A DNA stretch of 64,000 nt from Proteus alimentorum (GCF_002607735.1 NZ_NBVR01000018.1:372001-436000), one strand, 5' to 3'; positions 18,148 through 27,429 are shown, counted from the stretch's first letter. Notes: generated by a model not told the origin, from the sequence alone. A program made the numbers and translations.

Positions 18148-20517
18148 TTAAAAATCAATTTTAATATTTACCCCATAGTTTCGACCCGGTAATGGGGCTA
18201 AATATTTTAATTGAGAAGATGCAGGCCTTGCTTCAGTATTAGTGAGATTATTAATAATAAAATCAACGGAAATATCTAACTTATCAAGATGATATTTTTT
18301 ACCCATGCCTGCATCGACTAAAGTATAGGAAGGGAAGGTAATGTCTCCACCATACATTAATCCACCACTCTCTTTCTGTTTTTTATAGTAAGTTGCGCTA
18401 CTAAATGCGGTTAATTCGCCATGCTGATAATTAATGCTAATACCATGTTTTTCATTAGGTAAGTTTGGTAAATAATTACCTGCAATAAATAGCTTCCTTT
18501 TACTTTTATTTTCGACAAAATCCCCGAATAGTGTAAATGTAAGATTATGATCGTGAGGCATTTCATATAAATACTTAAATTCGTATTCTAATCCTTTTGT
18601 TTCGAGGTCAGTTTTATCCCACTCCATAACAGTAACGCCACCACGACTGACGCCTGTTAATCGTCTAAATTTAAAATCACTGTAGTCTGTTTTATACAAA
18701 TTAAGTTTATTAGAGAAATTGCCAATCTCAATAACAGATGATAACTCAATACTTTTACTTTTTTCGGTATTAAATTTACTGTTTCCTTGTTCTTCAATTA
18801 AATAAGCATAATGAGGGTCATGTGTATAAAGTTCATTAATTTCTGGTGCTCGATAAGAAATATTCTGTTGTAGTTTTAATGTCCATTCATCAATTGGTGT
18901 AAAAGATAAGGCGAGTGTATTTGCACTTGTATCAAAATGACGGTTTTGTAAATTAGAACCTTGCCCTCTACCACTATTATAATTCGCTGGAATATTGAGA
19001 TGATGTTGAGTATAACCTTTACGGTATCCAGCAGTGAGCTCAAAAGGAGATAAATTTAGCGATTCCACCCAATATATTCCGTACTCTTTGGTTAATACAC
19101 TGGGTAAATAAGCATCATAACCAGACGTTTTCAGATCACGATAATTACCGTTAACGCCAATAGCACCATTTAACCGATTAAAGAGCGGAGCATGTGCCGT
19201 TTCTAATGCTAGTTGGTGATTTTGGGTTTCAAATACTGATGATGCAATTTGTCCCACTAATTCTTCATCTTTCGATTCAGAATAAGAGTAATAAAAAGCA
19301 CTGTCTCTTAAAAAAGGTGTTAAGTGATAATGTTTTCCTTGTATATCTATTCGCCGATTATGATTTGAAACCGAAACAGGTTTATACATTTCTCGACTTG
19401 TTTTTGTGGTGAGATAAGCATAACCCGGTACACCGTAAGAAGTCTGAAAATCAGTAACAGATAAACCTATATAGCCTTCATCTCTAATATAAGAAAGAGA
19501 TGCATTGCCACTTTGACTTTTTAAGAAGCTATTTGGGATCTCTTTATTGTTATTTTCAACATAATGTTTAGGCGGAGTCACATGTTCAATAGAGGTGGGA
19601 CTACCTGGTTTATATTGTGAATTGGGTTCGTTATCGACATAGCCAATACCTGAAAAATAATCTTTATCTTTAAAGGTATATTTATCGTCTTCACTTAGCT
19701 CATATTCAACCTTATATTTTTTCCAAAACTCACTAATGTAAGGATAAGCTTCAGGATTACGGCTAGTAAACACTTTCATATCCACTTGGCATTGATCACG
19801 TAATGCAAAATGGTTTTTTAGCTGTTGATAGCTATAGCAATCCCCCACTTTAGAGCGTGTTGGAATTTTATATCGAGAGACGCGTTTAGTGGCACCCGAA
19901 ATATTAAAAATCCAGTTTTCTTCATCGCTGAGTTTAATATTTGCAGAACCCCCATTACCGTTATTGGTACTTCCATTAAAAGTCACGGCACCTGAAATCG
20001 CTTTTTCAGGCAACTCTGTCATTATTCGGTCATCCCACAAATGAATAGCGCCACCGCTTGTACTACCACCATAAAAGAGTGCTTCAGAGTTTTTGCTAAT
20101 CGATATTTCATTAATTCTATTCATATCAATGGGGATCGGCATATTTCCACTAATAAATGAAACATCATTGATGGGTAGATTATTGACTAAAATGCCCACT
20201 CGATTTCCTGATAAACTTCGAATAACAGGCCTTGCAGCATTAGGGCCAAAGCCTTCAGTTTGTACGCCAGCAACTTTTGCAACGGTGTTACCAATCGTAT
20301 TTGTTTTTATTTGTTCAAGTTGTTTTCCTTTTATCTCTTCTCGATTATTGAGTAATAAAGAGGAGAATGTCTCTTTGTTTTTTATTGATGTTGCTTTAAC
20401 AGTAATAACATCGTTTGATGTTTCTTTTCCTTGGCTTTTATCTTGATTATTCTCTTTTCCATATAAAGGAGACGACAAAAGCATAAGTAAAATAATAGAG
20501 AGTTTACTTTTTTTCAT
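18148..20517 (-). CDS. TonB-dependent outer-membrane receptor, probably zinc-linked
   Basis: Outer-membrane beta-barrel transporter of 789 aa. The signal peptide ends near residue 20 (PLYG). The plug domain covers about 50-165, with RPVIRSLSGNRVGILVNNLP near 96-115, followed by a barrel ending in an aromatic residue (NIKIDF). One extracellular loop carries two Cys about 18 residues apart (near 226 and 244). It lacks the His-rich loop of its upstream partner. It is 10 nt downstream of that gene with no clear Shine-Dalgarno of its own, so it should share the partner's Zur-controlled promoter. The substrate is inferred from the operon; a different metal complex is possible. Confidence 0.8.
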   Translation of the reverse strand: MKKSKLSIILLMLLSSPLYGKENNQDKSQGKETSNDVITVKATSIKNKETFSSLLLNNREEIKGKQLEQIKTNTIGNTVAKVAGVQTEGFGPNAARPVIRSLSGNRVGILVNNLPINDVSFISGNMPIPIDMNRINEISISKNSEALFYGGSTSGGAIHLWDDRIMTELPEKAISGAVTFNGSTNNGNGGSANIKLSDEENWIFNISGATKRVSRYKIPTRSKVGDCYSYQQLKNHFALRDQCQVDMKVFTSRNPEAYPYISEFWKKYKVEYELSEDDKYTFKDKDYFSGIGYVDNEPNSQYKPGSPTSIEHVTPPKHYVENNNKEIPNSFLKSQSGNASLSYIRDEGYIGLSVTDFQTSYGVPGYAYLTTKTSREMYKPVSVSNHNRRIDIQGKHYHLTPFLRDSAFYYSYSESKDEELVGQIASSVFETQNHQLALETAHAPLFNRLNGAIGVNGNYRDLKTSGYDAYLPSVLTKEYGIYWVESLNLSPFELTAGYRKGYTQHHLNIPANYNSGRGQGSNLQNRHFDTSANTLALSFTPIDEWTLKLQQNISYRAPEINELYTHDPHYAYLIEEQGNSKFNTEKSKSIELSSVIEIGNFSNKLNLYKTDYSDFKFRRLTGVSRGGVTVMEWDKTDLETKGLEYEFKYLYEMPHDHNLTFTLFGDFVENKSKRKLFIAGNYLPNLPNEKHGISINYQHGELTAFSSATYYKKQKESGGLMYGGDITFPSYTLVDAGMGKKYHLDKLDISVDFIINNLTNTEARPASSQLKYLAPLPGRNYGVNIKIDF

Positions 20518-20527
20518 GATATTTATA

Positions 20528-22609
20528 TTAGAATGTAAGAGTAGCGCCTAAGATAATATTACGACCTGGTAAATACATTTCATCTTTAATATAAGAGGTG
20601 CTGTCTTTTCCTTTTGCATCAAAGATATTATTAATTTTGGCATACAAGGTATAATCAAGTTGGTCTAAATAGCCGTTATATTCACTGCCTAAACTGACTG
20701 TATTATAAGATGCGGTTGATGTTTCATATTCGGCTGTTTTGGTTTGTTTTCCAAAATGGTCAATACGAATTTGCCCACTTAGGTTTTCTGTTAAGTGGTG
20801 TTTAAGATAAGTACTTAATCGGTAAGGTGGTATTCTTGGTATGTTTCCCTTATTGTGTAGTAAATTTGCTCTGACATAATCACCAGAAATACCAATTAAA
20901 CTATCTTGGTTATAGTAATAATCAATATTTCCTTCTATACCTTTAAACTGCGCATCATTTTGAACATATTGTAATGATCGATAGCCATTATTTAATTCAG
21001 CCCCGGTAAACTGACCGTAAATATAATTATTAATACGGTTATAATAGGCACTCATATTGAATTGAATATCACCTGTTACTTTAGTTATTCCAATATCAAT
21101 ATTATTTGCAGCCTCTGCGGTTAAATTAGGATCGCCTTTTTCAATCGTTCGGCTTGCAGCATGAACACCATTCGCGTAAAGCTCTTCTGCAACTGGTAAT
21201 CTTTTCGTGTGTGAGAGTGATAAATTTAAAAAATAGTCTTGTGTAAAATTCCATGCTAATCCAGCAGAAATAGAAGATGCACTCTGCTTATTGTTTTTTT
21301 GAGTTTCTCTATTTAACAGTGATTGCCACTCTTGGCGAAATCCTAATTCATAGCGAAAATCACCTAATTGGTATTCTTCTAATAAAAAGAGTGAGTGATT
21401 TTTTGTTTTTGTTGACGGTATATAGGCTTCTTCTCCTTGAGCGCTAAAATCACGCTGATTAAATTGCCCACCAATAACACCATGCCAACCCCAAATAGGT
21501 TGATGTGTAAATGTCAGTCTTAATTCATCTCCTTTGTTTTTGAATGAGGTGCTGACTTCATTTCCTTCTTTTTCATCATGATGATAATCGGTTCTGGCCG
21601 CACTGAAACGTATTGATTCAATACCAGTAAATGGATTGTTTTTTTCACCACGAAGATCCCATCGTTTGCTATCCATAATAATATAAGGAATACCATGTTG
21701 ATGTTGTTCATCAGGGTATTCATGATTGTGATCATGATGATGATGACCGATTAACGGAGGGCGAATTGGGGCGTGATGGTGGTGTTCCTCTTCATGATCA
21801 TGAAAATGCGTATGGCCGGGTAATCCATATCGGCGATGTTGTTCACCATAGCCAATGCCAATATAGCCATCATTTAAGATCCAAGATGCACCGATATTTG
21901 CCGATTGGTTATCTTGATAAGATCCGGTTAAACGGCTAGGTTCTCCTTGATGCAAAGGTGCTGGCTGTTTGTAATCACTTTGATAACGCTTAGTACCTTC
22001 AAGGCGCAGAGCTAAATTATCTTCTCCTAATGTTAATCCGATTGATCCTGTATTTCCCTTAGAAACGGAATCGTATTGATACTGTAATTCGCCCTCGTAG
22101 CCTTTTTCAGGTACTGACATAGGAATTTTGCTATCAATAACGTTAATTGCACCACCTATTGAACCGCCTCCATAAAGTAATGTTGCAGGCCCTTTTAACA
22201 CTTCAATACGCTGGCTTAAAAAGGGTTCACTAGTGATCGCGTGATCGGCACCAATAGATGAAACATCCATAAGATCACTACCACTGTGTAATACCTTGAC
22301 TCGATTTCCTGACATTCCCCGAATAACCGGATGTACCGAACCGCCACCAAAAAAGCTGGCGTGAAAACTTGGCAGAGATGTCAAAGTTTCAGCAATTGAG
22401 GCACTACGATTAGTGCGTAGATCTTCTTGTGTCAAAACGGCAACGGGTATTGCCATTTTTTCTTGTGGTGTATGTAAAGGTGTTGAATAGACTTTTAATA
22501 CCTCATTAGTCTGATTTTCTTTTGATTTTATTGCAGGGCTTGCATTTGCAAATAAAGAGTAACTTATTGAAATAAAAAGTGTTGTATAACTAAAAATAGA
22601 TTTTTTCAT
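20528..22609 (-). CDS. znuD: TonB-dependent zinc receptor, ZnuD-like, with His-rich loop
   Basis: Outer-membrane receptor of 693 aa. Signal peptide to about residue 23, plug with HPVIRGMSGNRVKVLHSG (93-110), barrel ending in TLTF. Residues 266-305 form a loop with about 17 His plus many Asp/Glu, the zinc-capturing feature of Neisseria and Acinetobacter ZnuD. The ATG at 22609 was preferred over one 9 nt earlier because GGAGG lies 9 nt before it. A near-consensus Zur box sits directly upstream. It heads a two-gene operon and would bring zinc across the outer membrane for a periplasmic ABC importer encoded elsewhere. Confidence 0.88.
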   Translation of the reverse strand: MKKSIFSYTTLFISISYSLFANASPAIKSKENQTNEVLKVYSTPLHTPQEKMAIPVAVLTQEDLRTNRSASIAETLTSLPSFHASFFGGGSVHPVIRGMSGNRVKVLHSGSDLMDVSSIGADHAITSEPFLSQRIEVLKGPATLLYGGGSIGGAINVIDSKIPMSVPEKGYEGELQYQYDSVSKGNTGSIGLTLGEDNLALRLEGTKRYQSDYKQPAPLHQGEPSRLTGSYQDNQSANIGASWILNDGYIGIGYGEQHRRYGLPGHTHFHDHEEEHHHHAPIRPPLIGHHHHDHNHEYPDEQHQHGIPYIIMDSKRWDLRGEKNNPFTGIESIRFSAARTDYHHDEKEGNEVSTSFKNKGDELRLTFTHQPIWGWHGVIGGQFNQRDFSAQGEEAYIPSTKTKNHSLFLLEEYQLGDFRYELGFRQEWQSLLNRETQKNNKQSASSISAGLAWNFTQDYFLNLSLSHTKRLPVAEELYANGVHAASRTIEKGDPNLTAEAANNIDIGITKVTGDIQFNMSAYYNRINNYIYGQFTGAELNNGYRSLQYVQNDAQFKGIEGNIDYYYNQDSLIGISGDYVRANLLHNKGNIPRIPPYRLSTYLKHHLTENLSGQIRIDHFGKQTKTAEYETSTASYNTVSLGSEYNGYLDQLDYTLYAKINNIFDAKGKDSTSYIKDEMYLPGRNIILGATLTF

Positions 22610-22630
22610 ACCATTCATCCTCCCTTTTAA

Positions 22631-22654
22631 GTAATGTTATAATGTAACATTTTG
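22631..22654. promoter_or_regulatory. Zur operator of the zinc receptor operon
   Basis: The palindrome AATGTTATAATGTAACATTT matches the gammaproteobacterial Zur box (GAAATGTTATA-A-TATAACATTTC) with only about three differences. It lies 22-45 nt upstream of the znuD-like start, overlapping the likely promoter. It predicts repression of both receptors by zinc-loaded Zur. Confidence 0.8.
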
Positions 22655-22782
22655 TAAGTATTGTAAGTAAGTATAATTATCATTAGCAAGTAATGATTTT
22701 TTAAAAATAATAAAAATCTTATAAGTATTTGTAATTTAATAATAAAAAATAAATTGAGAAGATGGGAAATGAGGGTATGAAA

Positions 22783-22803
22783 AAGGCGTCATAACGACGC
22801 CTT
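22783..22803 (-). terminator. Hairpin terminator after the ABC ATPase remnant
   Basis: A perfect 8-bp stem (AAGGCGTC / GACGCCTT) with a 5-nt loop, followed by a run of T on the minus strand. It is left over from the leftward gene whose 3' end remains beside it. Confidence 0.65.
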
Positions 22804-22834
22804 GAAGATAAATGAGAAAATAGGGTGAAACTAT

Positions 22835-22985
22835 TTATTCTAAAATAAACATGCCATAAGGATGGATTTGCAGATAGTAGCTGTCGCCTACATTAGGTTG
22901 AAGCTGTGTGGCATTGACTTGTAATAGCAAAGTTTGTAGCTCTTCTCTTACTTTTAAATCCCCCCTTTCATTCCTACTATTTTTT
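22835..22985 (-). pseudogene. C-terminal remnant of an ABC transporter ATPase (probable)
   Basis: On the minus strand an open stretch of about 45 codons reads RGDLKVREELQTLLLQV, then LQPNVGDSYYLQIHP and ends YGMFILE before TAA. This has the look of the TOBE-like C-terminus of an iron- or anion-type ABC ATPase (VGD..Y.LQIHP). No start codon, Walker motif or upstream part is present, and a matching terminator follows. It is probably the stump left when the bacteriocin cassette on its right arrived. The family call is tentative. Confidence 0.45.
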
Positions 22986-23103
22986 ATCTCTCTTTTTTGA
23001 TGGTAAGTACATTAAATATTATTAATACATTGATATTTAATGAATAATTAAACTCATTTGAAGTTTTTGACTTAATGAATGGTGCGGCTTAGTGTTATAA
23101 ATA

Positions 23104-23119
23104 CTGTATGTGAATAGAG
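23104..23119. promoter_or_regulatory. LexA (SOS) box-like site before the bacteriocin gene
   Basis: CTGTATGTGAATAGAG fits the LexA pattern CTGT-N8-ACAG with one core mismatch (AGAG). The flanking TA and T also agree with the extended consensus. It lies 38-53 nt upstream of the start at 23157. SOS control is the rule for colicin-type genes, which supports the site despite the mismatch. Confidence 0.5.
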
Positions 23120-23156
23120 TCGTATAAACGGAATTTAATTCAATAAGGAAATTATT

Positions 23157-23474
23157 ATGGGTGAAAAGAACTTACCCTTCATCAAAGGCAAAGATTTGAT
23201 GGAAAGAAATATTTGTCCTGTATGTGGAAAAATGGATTGTATATTTCTGACGAAGGATAAACATTGTAAAGAGATGATGGATCTTTATCATTCGGGGGAT
23301 ATCGCTAAAGCAAATAAAATCTTCATGCAACGTTATGCTCAATTTCTTGGTATGCAGAGATTGGCATTAAAAAAAACCATTGACACTTTTGATTCGATTA
23401 CACATTTCACTCAGGGGAATTTTATCAATAAACCACTCCCCTCAGATTTAAATTCGGCTATTACCTCCGCATAA
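23157..23474 (+). CDS. N-terminal CPVCG module of an interrupted E5-type bacteriocin
   Basis: A 105-aa frame with CPVCGKMDC at residues 21-29 and a further CK at 38-39, a likely zinc knuckle. The rest is helical and charged. It ends at TAA (23472-23474), but the same frame continues open from the next codon, without another stop, into the pyocin/E5 toxin frame that ends at 24485. It is therefore most simply the front of a 442-codon toxin gene cut by one nonsense codon. A comparable Cys motif heads the pore-forming toxin at 53.0-54.3 kb. The domain is not one I recognise from colicins; delivery or receptor binding is a guess. A good start context and a LexA-like box lie upstream. Confidence 0.7.
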   Translation: MGEKNLPFIKGKDLMERNICPVCGKMDCIFLTKDKHCKEMMDLYHSGDIAKANKIFMQRYAQFLGMQRLALKKTIDTFDSITHFTQGNFINKPLPSDLNSAITSA

Positions 23475-23624
23475 TCGATACTTATTCCAGGAAAAACACT
23501 TAATAAAGGGGCACTCGCACCTGTTGCTGTTTTTTCGCCAACGTTAACCACTGCGAATACAACGACAGCAGCAGAGACTTTAGGTGCAATTCTAGGTCGT
23601 GCGCTTGGTTTAGGGGCCGGGCTG

Positions 23625-24485
23625 ATGTTGTATTCTCCTCCAGTTGGAGTAGGTAGTGATCGTTATCCTGCTATTATTTATCACGAATACCCTAAAAATA
23701 GGGAAACTGTACTGACTACGGAAGGCAAGGCATTAAATATTCCAAAAGAAACCCAGTTAAGAGAAATAGCGAAACAGAAAGGAACGATCAACACGTCAGC
23801 CGTTGTTATTGAAAAATCGCTGAATGGGGCAAAACAAATTGAACTCGTGAAAACGGATATTCCAGTTAAAACACGCGTGGTGGAAGCACGAAAAACAATA
23901 CAAAAAGGTATTTTTGCGTATACGTTACCGAATGAAAAACAGGAACAAATAGTTCAAATTGGGAGTGCGGGGATATTAACGGGTGTGGCTTTACCTCAAC
24001 CGGAAAAGCATAAGTATATCTCAGGGGGAGTGTATGATATTCCACGGTTTAATCAATTACCGTTAGAAGCGCCCACTTTTTTCACTGAAAATGAAAAAAG
24101 ACAGTCAGCATCACGAGAGCCAGTTATTTTGGTTTTTCCGTGGGAATCAGGGATAAAGCCGATCTATTTATCGACAGGGAAAAAAGACAATTCTTCCGAA
24201 ATTAAAATTGATGGAAAAATTAAAGATCAGATAAGGGGGCGTGGTTGGACTGAGCAGGATATTAAAGACGCGGTTGCCAAGGGTGCTTCAGGAAAATCAG
24301 TTGATAAGCGTAGTCCGAAAAAAACACCACCAGATTATCTTGGACGTAATGATCCAGCGACCGTATATGGTGAACCTGGAGAGTATGTGGTGGTGAATGA
24401 CCGTACTGGTGAAGTGGTTCAGGTCAGTGATAAAAAAGACCCTAACTGGGCTGATGATTCACGAATTCAATGGGAGGGGAAATAA
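23625..24485 (+). CDS. S-type pyocin domain plus colicin E5-type tRNase domain
   Basis: C-terminal part of the bacteriocin. Residues about 60-185 resemble the S-type pyocin translocation domain (IFAYTLPNEKQEQ, VYDIPRFNQLPLEAP, ILVFPWESGIKPIYL). Residues about 190-286 form a colicin E5-type RNase domain (IKDQIRGRGWTEQDIKDAV, NDPATVY, YVVVNDRTGEVVQVSDK.DPNW). This class cuts the anticodon of tRNAs with queuosine (Tyr, His, Asn, Asp). The E5 call is supported by the E5-type immunity gene overlapping its stop. The first ATG is at 23625, but the frame is open back to 23475 with coding-like Ala/Gly-rich sequence, so this is not a natural gene start. Without readthrough it has no obvious ribosome binding site. 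Confidence 0.8.
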   Translation: MLYSPPVGVGSDRYPAIIYHEYPKNRETVLTTEGKALNIPKETQLREIAKQKGTINTSAVVIEKSLNGAKQIELVKTDIPVKTRVVEARKTIQKGIFAYTLPNEKQEQIVQIGSAGILTGVALPQPEKHKYISGGVYDIPRFNQLPLEAPTFFTENEKRQSASREPVILVFPWESGIKPIYLSTGKKDNSSEIKIDGKIKDQIRGRGWTEQDIKDAVAKGASGKSVDKRSPKKTPPDYLGRNDPATVYGEPGEYVVVNDRTGEVVQVSDKKDPNWADDSRIQWEGK

Positions 24486-24808
24486 TGGAAACAAATCCAA
24501 GAGGTTTTTTTGATAACGGAAAAGCATTCTTTGAACTTGGTGGTAATGCAATAATGAAATTATCACCAAAAGCAGCAATTGAAGTATGTCAGGAGGCAGC
24601 TAAACGTAACCTGTGGATTTTAGGCGTTGATGCTGGTCACTGGTTGAATCCTGGCTTTCGTCCCGACGGAGCTACTTCATGGACATATAACAATCCAGAT
24701 GATTATCAATCAAAACTTGCTGAAAATAATAAGCTGGCCATTGAAAATATCAGGGATGATGAAGCTGCCGGATATACAGCATTTATTGTTACGTTAAAAA
24801 TGTCTTAA
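24485..24808 (+). CDS. Colicin E5-type immunity protein
   Basis: Binds and blocks the E5 RNase domain, protecting the producer. From residue 24 on it reads MKLSPKAAIEVCQEAA..LWILGVDAGHWLNPGF, SWTY, ENNKLAIENI and YTAFIVTLKM, nearly the complete ColE5 immunity protein of 83 aa. An extra 23 residues precede this if translation starts at 24485, where TAATG overlaps the toxin stop and GGAGG lies 8-12 nt upstream. An internal ATG at 24554 would give exactly the ColE5 length. The frame is intact, unlike both toxin and lysis genes. Confidence 0.88.
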   Translation: METNPRGFFDNGKAFFELGGNAIMKLSPKAAIEVCQEAAKRNLWILGVDAGHWLNPGFRPDGATSWTYNNPDDYQSKLAENNKLAIENIRDDEAAGYTAFIVTLKMS

Positions 24809-24900
24809 TTACCACTATTGTCAGGGATGAAATGAAGGCGAATACCCGTTACTCAAGGATGAACGACAGGTATTCATTCACAACAACACAAGGAGTGTGC

Positions 24901-25029
24901 ATGAAAAAAAGAAATTTAACGTATTTGTTATTATGTATTATTTCATCTGTTTTATTAGTTGCTTGCTAAGTCAGTTATATACGGGATGTCTCGGGTGGCA
25001 GTGTGAATACTCGTTCGTCAGTCTTATAG
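24901..25029 (+). pseudogene. Colicin lysis (release) lipoprotein, truncated at the lipobox Cys
   Basis: A strong Shine-Dalgarno (AAGGAG) precedes a 22-codon frame that is just a lipoprotein signal peptide ending LLVAC, then TAA at 24967-24969. In the same frame the sequence continues VSYIRDVSGGSVNTRSSVL to TAG. Colicin E1/E2 lysis proteins read C-Q-A-N-Y-I-R-D-V-Q-G-G-T here, so the TAA stands exactly where Gln (CAA) is expected. Intact, such proteins activate outer-membrane phospholipase and release the colicin. Position after the immunity gene is the classical one. The truncated product would be a bare signal peptide with a C-terminal Cys. Confidence 0.75.
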
Positions 25030-25330
25030 GGTAATAGGAGTTGTGCAAAACCAGAACGCACAACAATGTGATCATCTACTAAAGCAACTTTTATCATAAT
25101 TTTTTATTAGTCAGAGAGTAGTCAGACAATACTTATATGATTTATAACAAGCTACTGAAAGATAAGCGAGGAAAAATGGAGAAGAAACTTGGTTTTGAAC
25201 CTTATATCTCGTTTTTATCAAGGTGAATCGTGACACGCAAATAATAACAATAGGTTATTTATTGTTCTTGTTAATTGTTTCCCATAGGCAGGGAACCTCT
25301 GCCTATGGGAAGTGGGCAATATCTTATTGA
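25030..25330. other. Intergenic region with a strong GC hairpin
   Basis: Non-coding stretch between the lysis gene and panD. A perfect 11-bp inverted repeat (CCCATAGGCAG / CTGCCTATGGG) with a 7-nt loop lies at 25281-25309, 22 bases beyond the panD stop, but has no T-run on either strand. It may be a Rho-assisted end or an mRNA 3' stabiliser for the panBCD transcript. At about 25223-25242 there is a short sequence shared with the region after mazG (near 55355). Confidence 0.5.
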
Positions 25331-25711
25331 TTAAGCAACTTGTACAGGTACAGCTTTGGCAATGCGCTTCATTTCATTGTCATCTTCAAAATAAGCAATG
25401 TTAGGTTTATGGCTACGCGCATCGCTATCAGGGATCTGCACATAAGAGCAAATAATCAAGCGATCACCGACAGCGGCTTTACGTGCGGCTGCACCATTGA
25501 CGGAAATAATTCGTGAACCTCTTTCTGCACAAATAGCATAAGTTGAAAAGCGTTCACCATTGTCAACGTTATAAATATCGATCGCTTCATTTTCAAGAAT
25601 GCCTGCCGCATCCATAAAATCCAGATCAATAGCGCAAGAGCCTTCATAATGAAGATCGGCTTGCGTGACTTTTACGCGATGAAGCTTGCCTTGTAACATT
25701 GTGCGTAGCAT
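25331..25711 (-). CDS. panD: Aspartate 1-decarboxylase proenzyme
   Basis: Makes beta-alanine from L-aspartate for pantothenate and coenzyme A synthesis. It is a pyruvoyl enzyme that cleaves itself between G24 and S25, seen here in HYEGSCAID; the new N-terminal serine becomes the pyruvoyl group. The 126-aa length is standard. It lies 32 nt downstream of panC, the last gene of panB-panC-panD. Confidence 0.97.
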   Translation of the reverse strand: MLRTMLQGKLHRVKVTQADLHYEGSCAIDLDFMDAAGILENEAIDIYNVDNGERFSTYAICAERGSRIISVNGAAARKAAVGDRLIICSYVQIPDSDARSHKPNIAYFEDDNEMKRIAKAVPVQVA

Positions 25712-25743
25712 TGTCGTGTTTCCTTATTTTCTAATAATGAAGA

Positions 25744-26595
25744 TCAAACAAGGTTAACTTGTTGGTTATCAATTAAACGTGTATTTCCCAGCCATGCAGC
25801 CATTAGAATGACAGCGCGTCGGCTCTCTTCATTAAGAGGGCTTAGAGTATCCGCGTCACAAATAAAACACTCATCAGCACGGAAACCTTGCTGTTCTAAG
25901 GTGTTTTTTGCATTTTGCAGTAGCTGATTAACATCATGATTACCCGACTTTAATTGCTCTGCAATTTCTTGCATCGCTTGATAAAGTGCAGGGGCTTGTT
26001 GTTTTTCACTGTCAGACAATAGGCGATTACGCGAACTGAGCGCTAACCCATTGTTGTCACGTACGATAGCAACAGGAACGATGCTGATATCCATACATAA
26101 ATCGCTTACCATCTTTTTGATAATTTGCAGTTGTTGGAAGTCTTTTTCACCAAACATCGCAACATCAGGTTGCACTAGGTTAAAAAGCTTACTGACAACG
26201 GTAGTGACACCACGGAAATGCCCAGGACGGCTTGCTCCTTCTAATACGGTAGATAATACAGGCACATCAACCGTGGTTTGATTTTCCATACCGTGTGGAT
26301 ACATCTCTTTCGCTGACGGTGCAAAGATAATATCGACCTGTTTATCACGCAATAATTCGCAATCTTCTTGTAAGGTGCGAGGATAATTGGCTAAATCCGC
26401 TTCTCTATCAAATTGAAGTGGGTTAACAAAAATAGAGGTGATCACCACATCAGCATGAAGACGGGCTTCTTCAATTAATTTTAGGTGGCCTTCATGAAGA
26501 TTACCCATGGTTGGAACCAATGCAATGCGTTTACCTTCTTGCTTTAATCGCTTGATTTCTCTGCGTAAGATAAGCGTCGTTTCAATAATTAGCAC
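25744..26595 (-). CDS. panC: Pantothenate synthetase
   Basis: Joins pantoate and beta-alanine with ATP through a pantoyl-adenylate. The 283-aa protein has the HIGH-like motif (TMGNLHEGH, near 29-37), the SIFVNPLQF segment, the [18 protein letters not shown] stretch and the KMSKS-like LSSRN near 186. Length matches E. coli PanC (283). Middle gene of the operon. Confidence 0.97.
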   Translation of the reverse strand: MLIIETTLILRREIKRLKQEGKRIALVPTMGNLHEGHLKLIEEARLHADVVITSIFVNPLQFDREADLANYPRTLQEDCELLRDKQVDIIFAPSAKEMYPHGMENQTTVDVPVLSTVLEGASRPGHFRGVTTVVSKLFNLVQPDVAMFGEKDFQQLQIIKKMVSDLCMDISIVPVAIVRDNNGLALSSRNRLLSDSEKQQAPALYQAMQEIAEQLKSGNHDVNQLLQNAKNTLEQQGFRADECFICDADTLSPLNEESRRAVILMAAWLGNTRLIDNQQVNLV

Positions 26596-26637
26596 GGCGT
26601 GACTCCTTTAAACAATATTGATAATTATGATAATAAA

Positions 26638-27429
26638 TCAGTTAAATGAATGTTTTTCTTCGGGAAACAGGCCTTGTTCAACTTGTTGAACATAAAGGCT
26701 GACAGCACCTTTTAATGAACCCGCTTCTTGTAAAAAATCTTTTGAAAATTTAGGCGCTTGAGGTGTTAAGCCTAATAAATCATGCATAACAAGAATTTGT
26801 CCATCAGTGACATTTCCTGCCCCAATGCCAATGACAGGCATAGTGAGTACGTCAGTGATTGTTTTCGCTAATGAAACGGGTACGCATTCTAAAACCGCCA
26901 GTTGAGCACCCGCATTTTCAAGGGCGATAGCATCTTGTTTTAATTCTTCTGCTGCTGCAAGTTCTCTACCTTGGACTTTATAGCCACCGAAAACATTGAC
27001 TGACTGAGGTGTTAACCCTAAATGAATACAGACAGGAACCGCACGTTCAGTCAGCATTTTTACAGTTGGAATTAGCCAGCGACCGCCTTCAATTTTGACC
27101 ATATTGGCCCCTGCCTGCATCAAAATACCGGCATTAAGACAAGCTTGCTCGGGGGTTGAATAAGACATAAAGGGCATATCGGCAATTAAGAAGGCATTGG
27201 GTGCACCCGCTCTGACACAACGGGTGTGATAGGCAATTTGCTCAACCGTAACAGGTAACGTGCTGTTATGGCCTTGTAGTGTCATTCCTAAAGAATCACC
27301 AATCAGCATGGCTTCAATACCTTCTTGTGCAAAAAGGCGAGCAAAACTTGAATCATAAGCAGTGATAGTGGCGAATTTTTTCTTTTCTTGCTTATAGCGG
27401 TTTAGCGTTGAAAGCGTAGTGGGTTTCAT
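26638..27429 (-). CDS. panB: 3-methyl-2-oxobutanoate hydroxymethyltransferase
   Basis: First committed step of pantothenate synthesis: transfers a one-carbon unit from methylene-tetrahydrofolate to ketoisovalerate. Conserved parts are [25 protein letters not shown], the metal/substrate region GGRW and GIGAG near 200. The ATG at 27429 (MKPTTLS) with GGAG upstream gives 263 aa, one less than E. coli. The frame could open 24 nt earlier. Confidence 0.96.
   Translation of the reverse strand: MKPTTLSTLNRYKQEKKKFATITAYDSSFARLFAQEGIEAMLIGDSLGMTLQGHNSTLPVTVEQIAYHTRCVRAGAPNAFLIADMPFMSYSTPEQACLNAGILMQAGANMVKIEGGRWLIPTVKMLTERAVPVCIHLGLTPQSVNVFGGYKVQGRELAAAEELKQDAIALENAGAQLAVLECVPVSLAKTITDVLTMPVIGIGAGNVTDGQILVMHDLLGLTPQAPKFSKDFLQEAGSLKGAVSLYVQQVEQGLFPEEKHSFN

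Noticed and set aside
23157-25029. Reassignment of UAA to an amino acid in this organism
   Set aside because: Many intact core genes here end at TAA at the normal place, so TAA is an ordinary stop codon.
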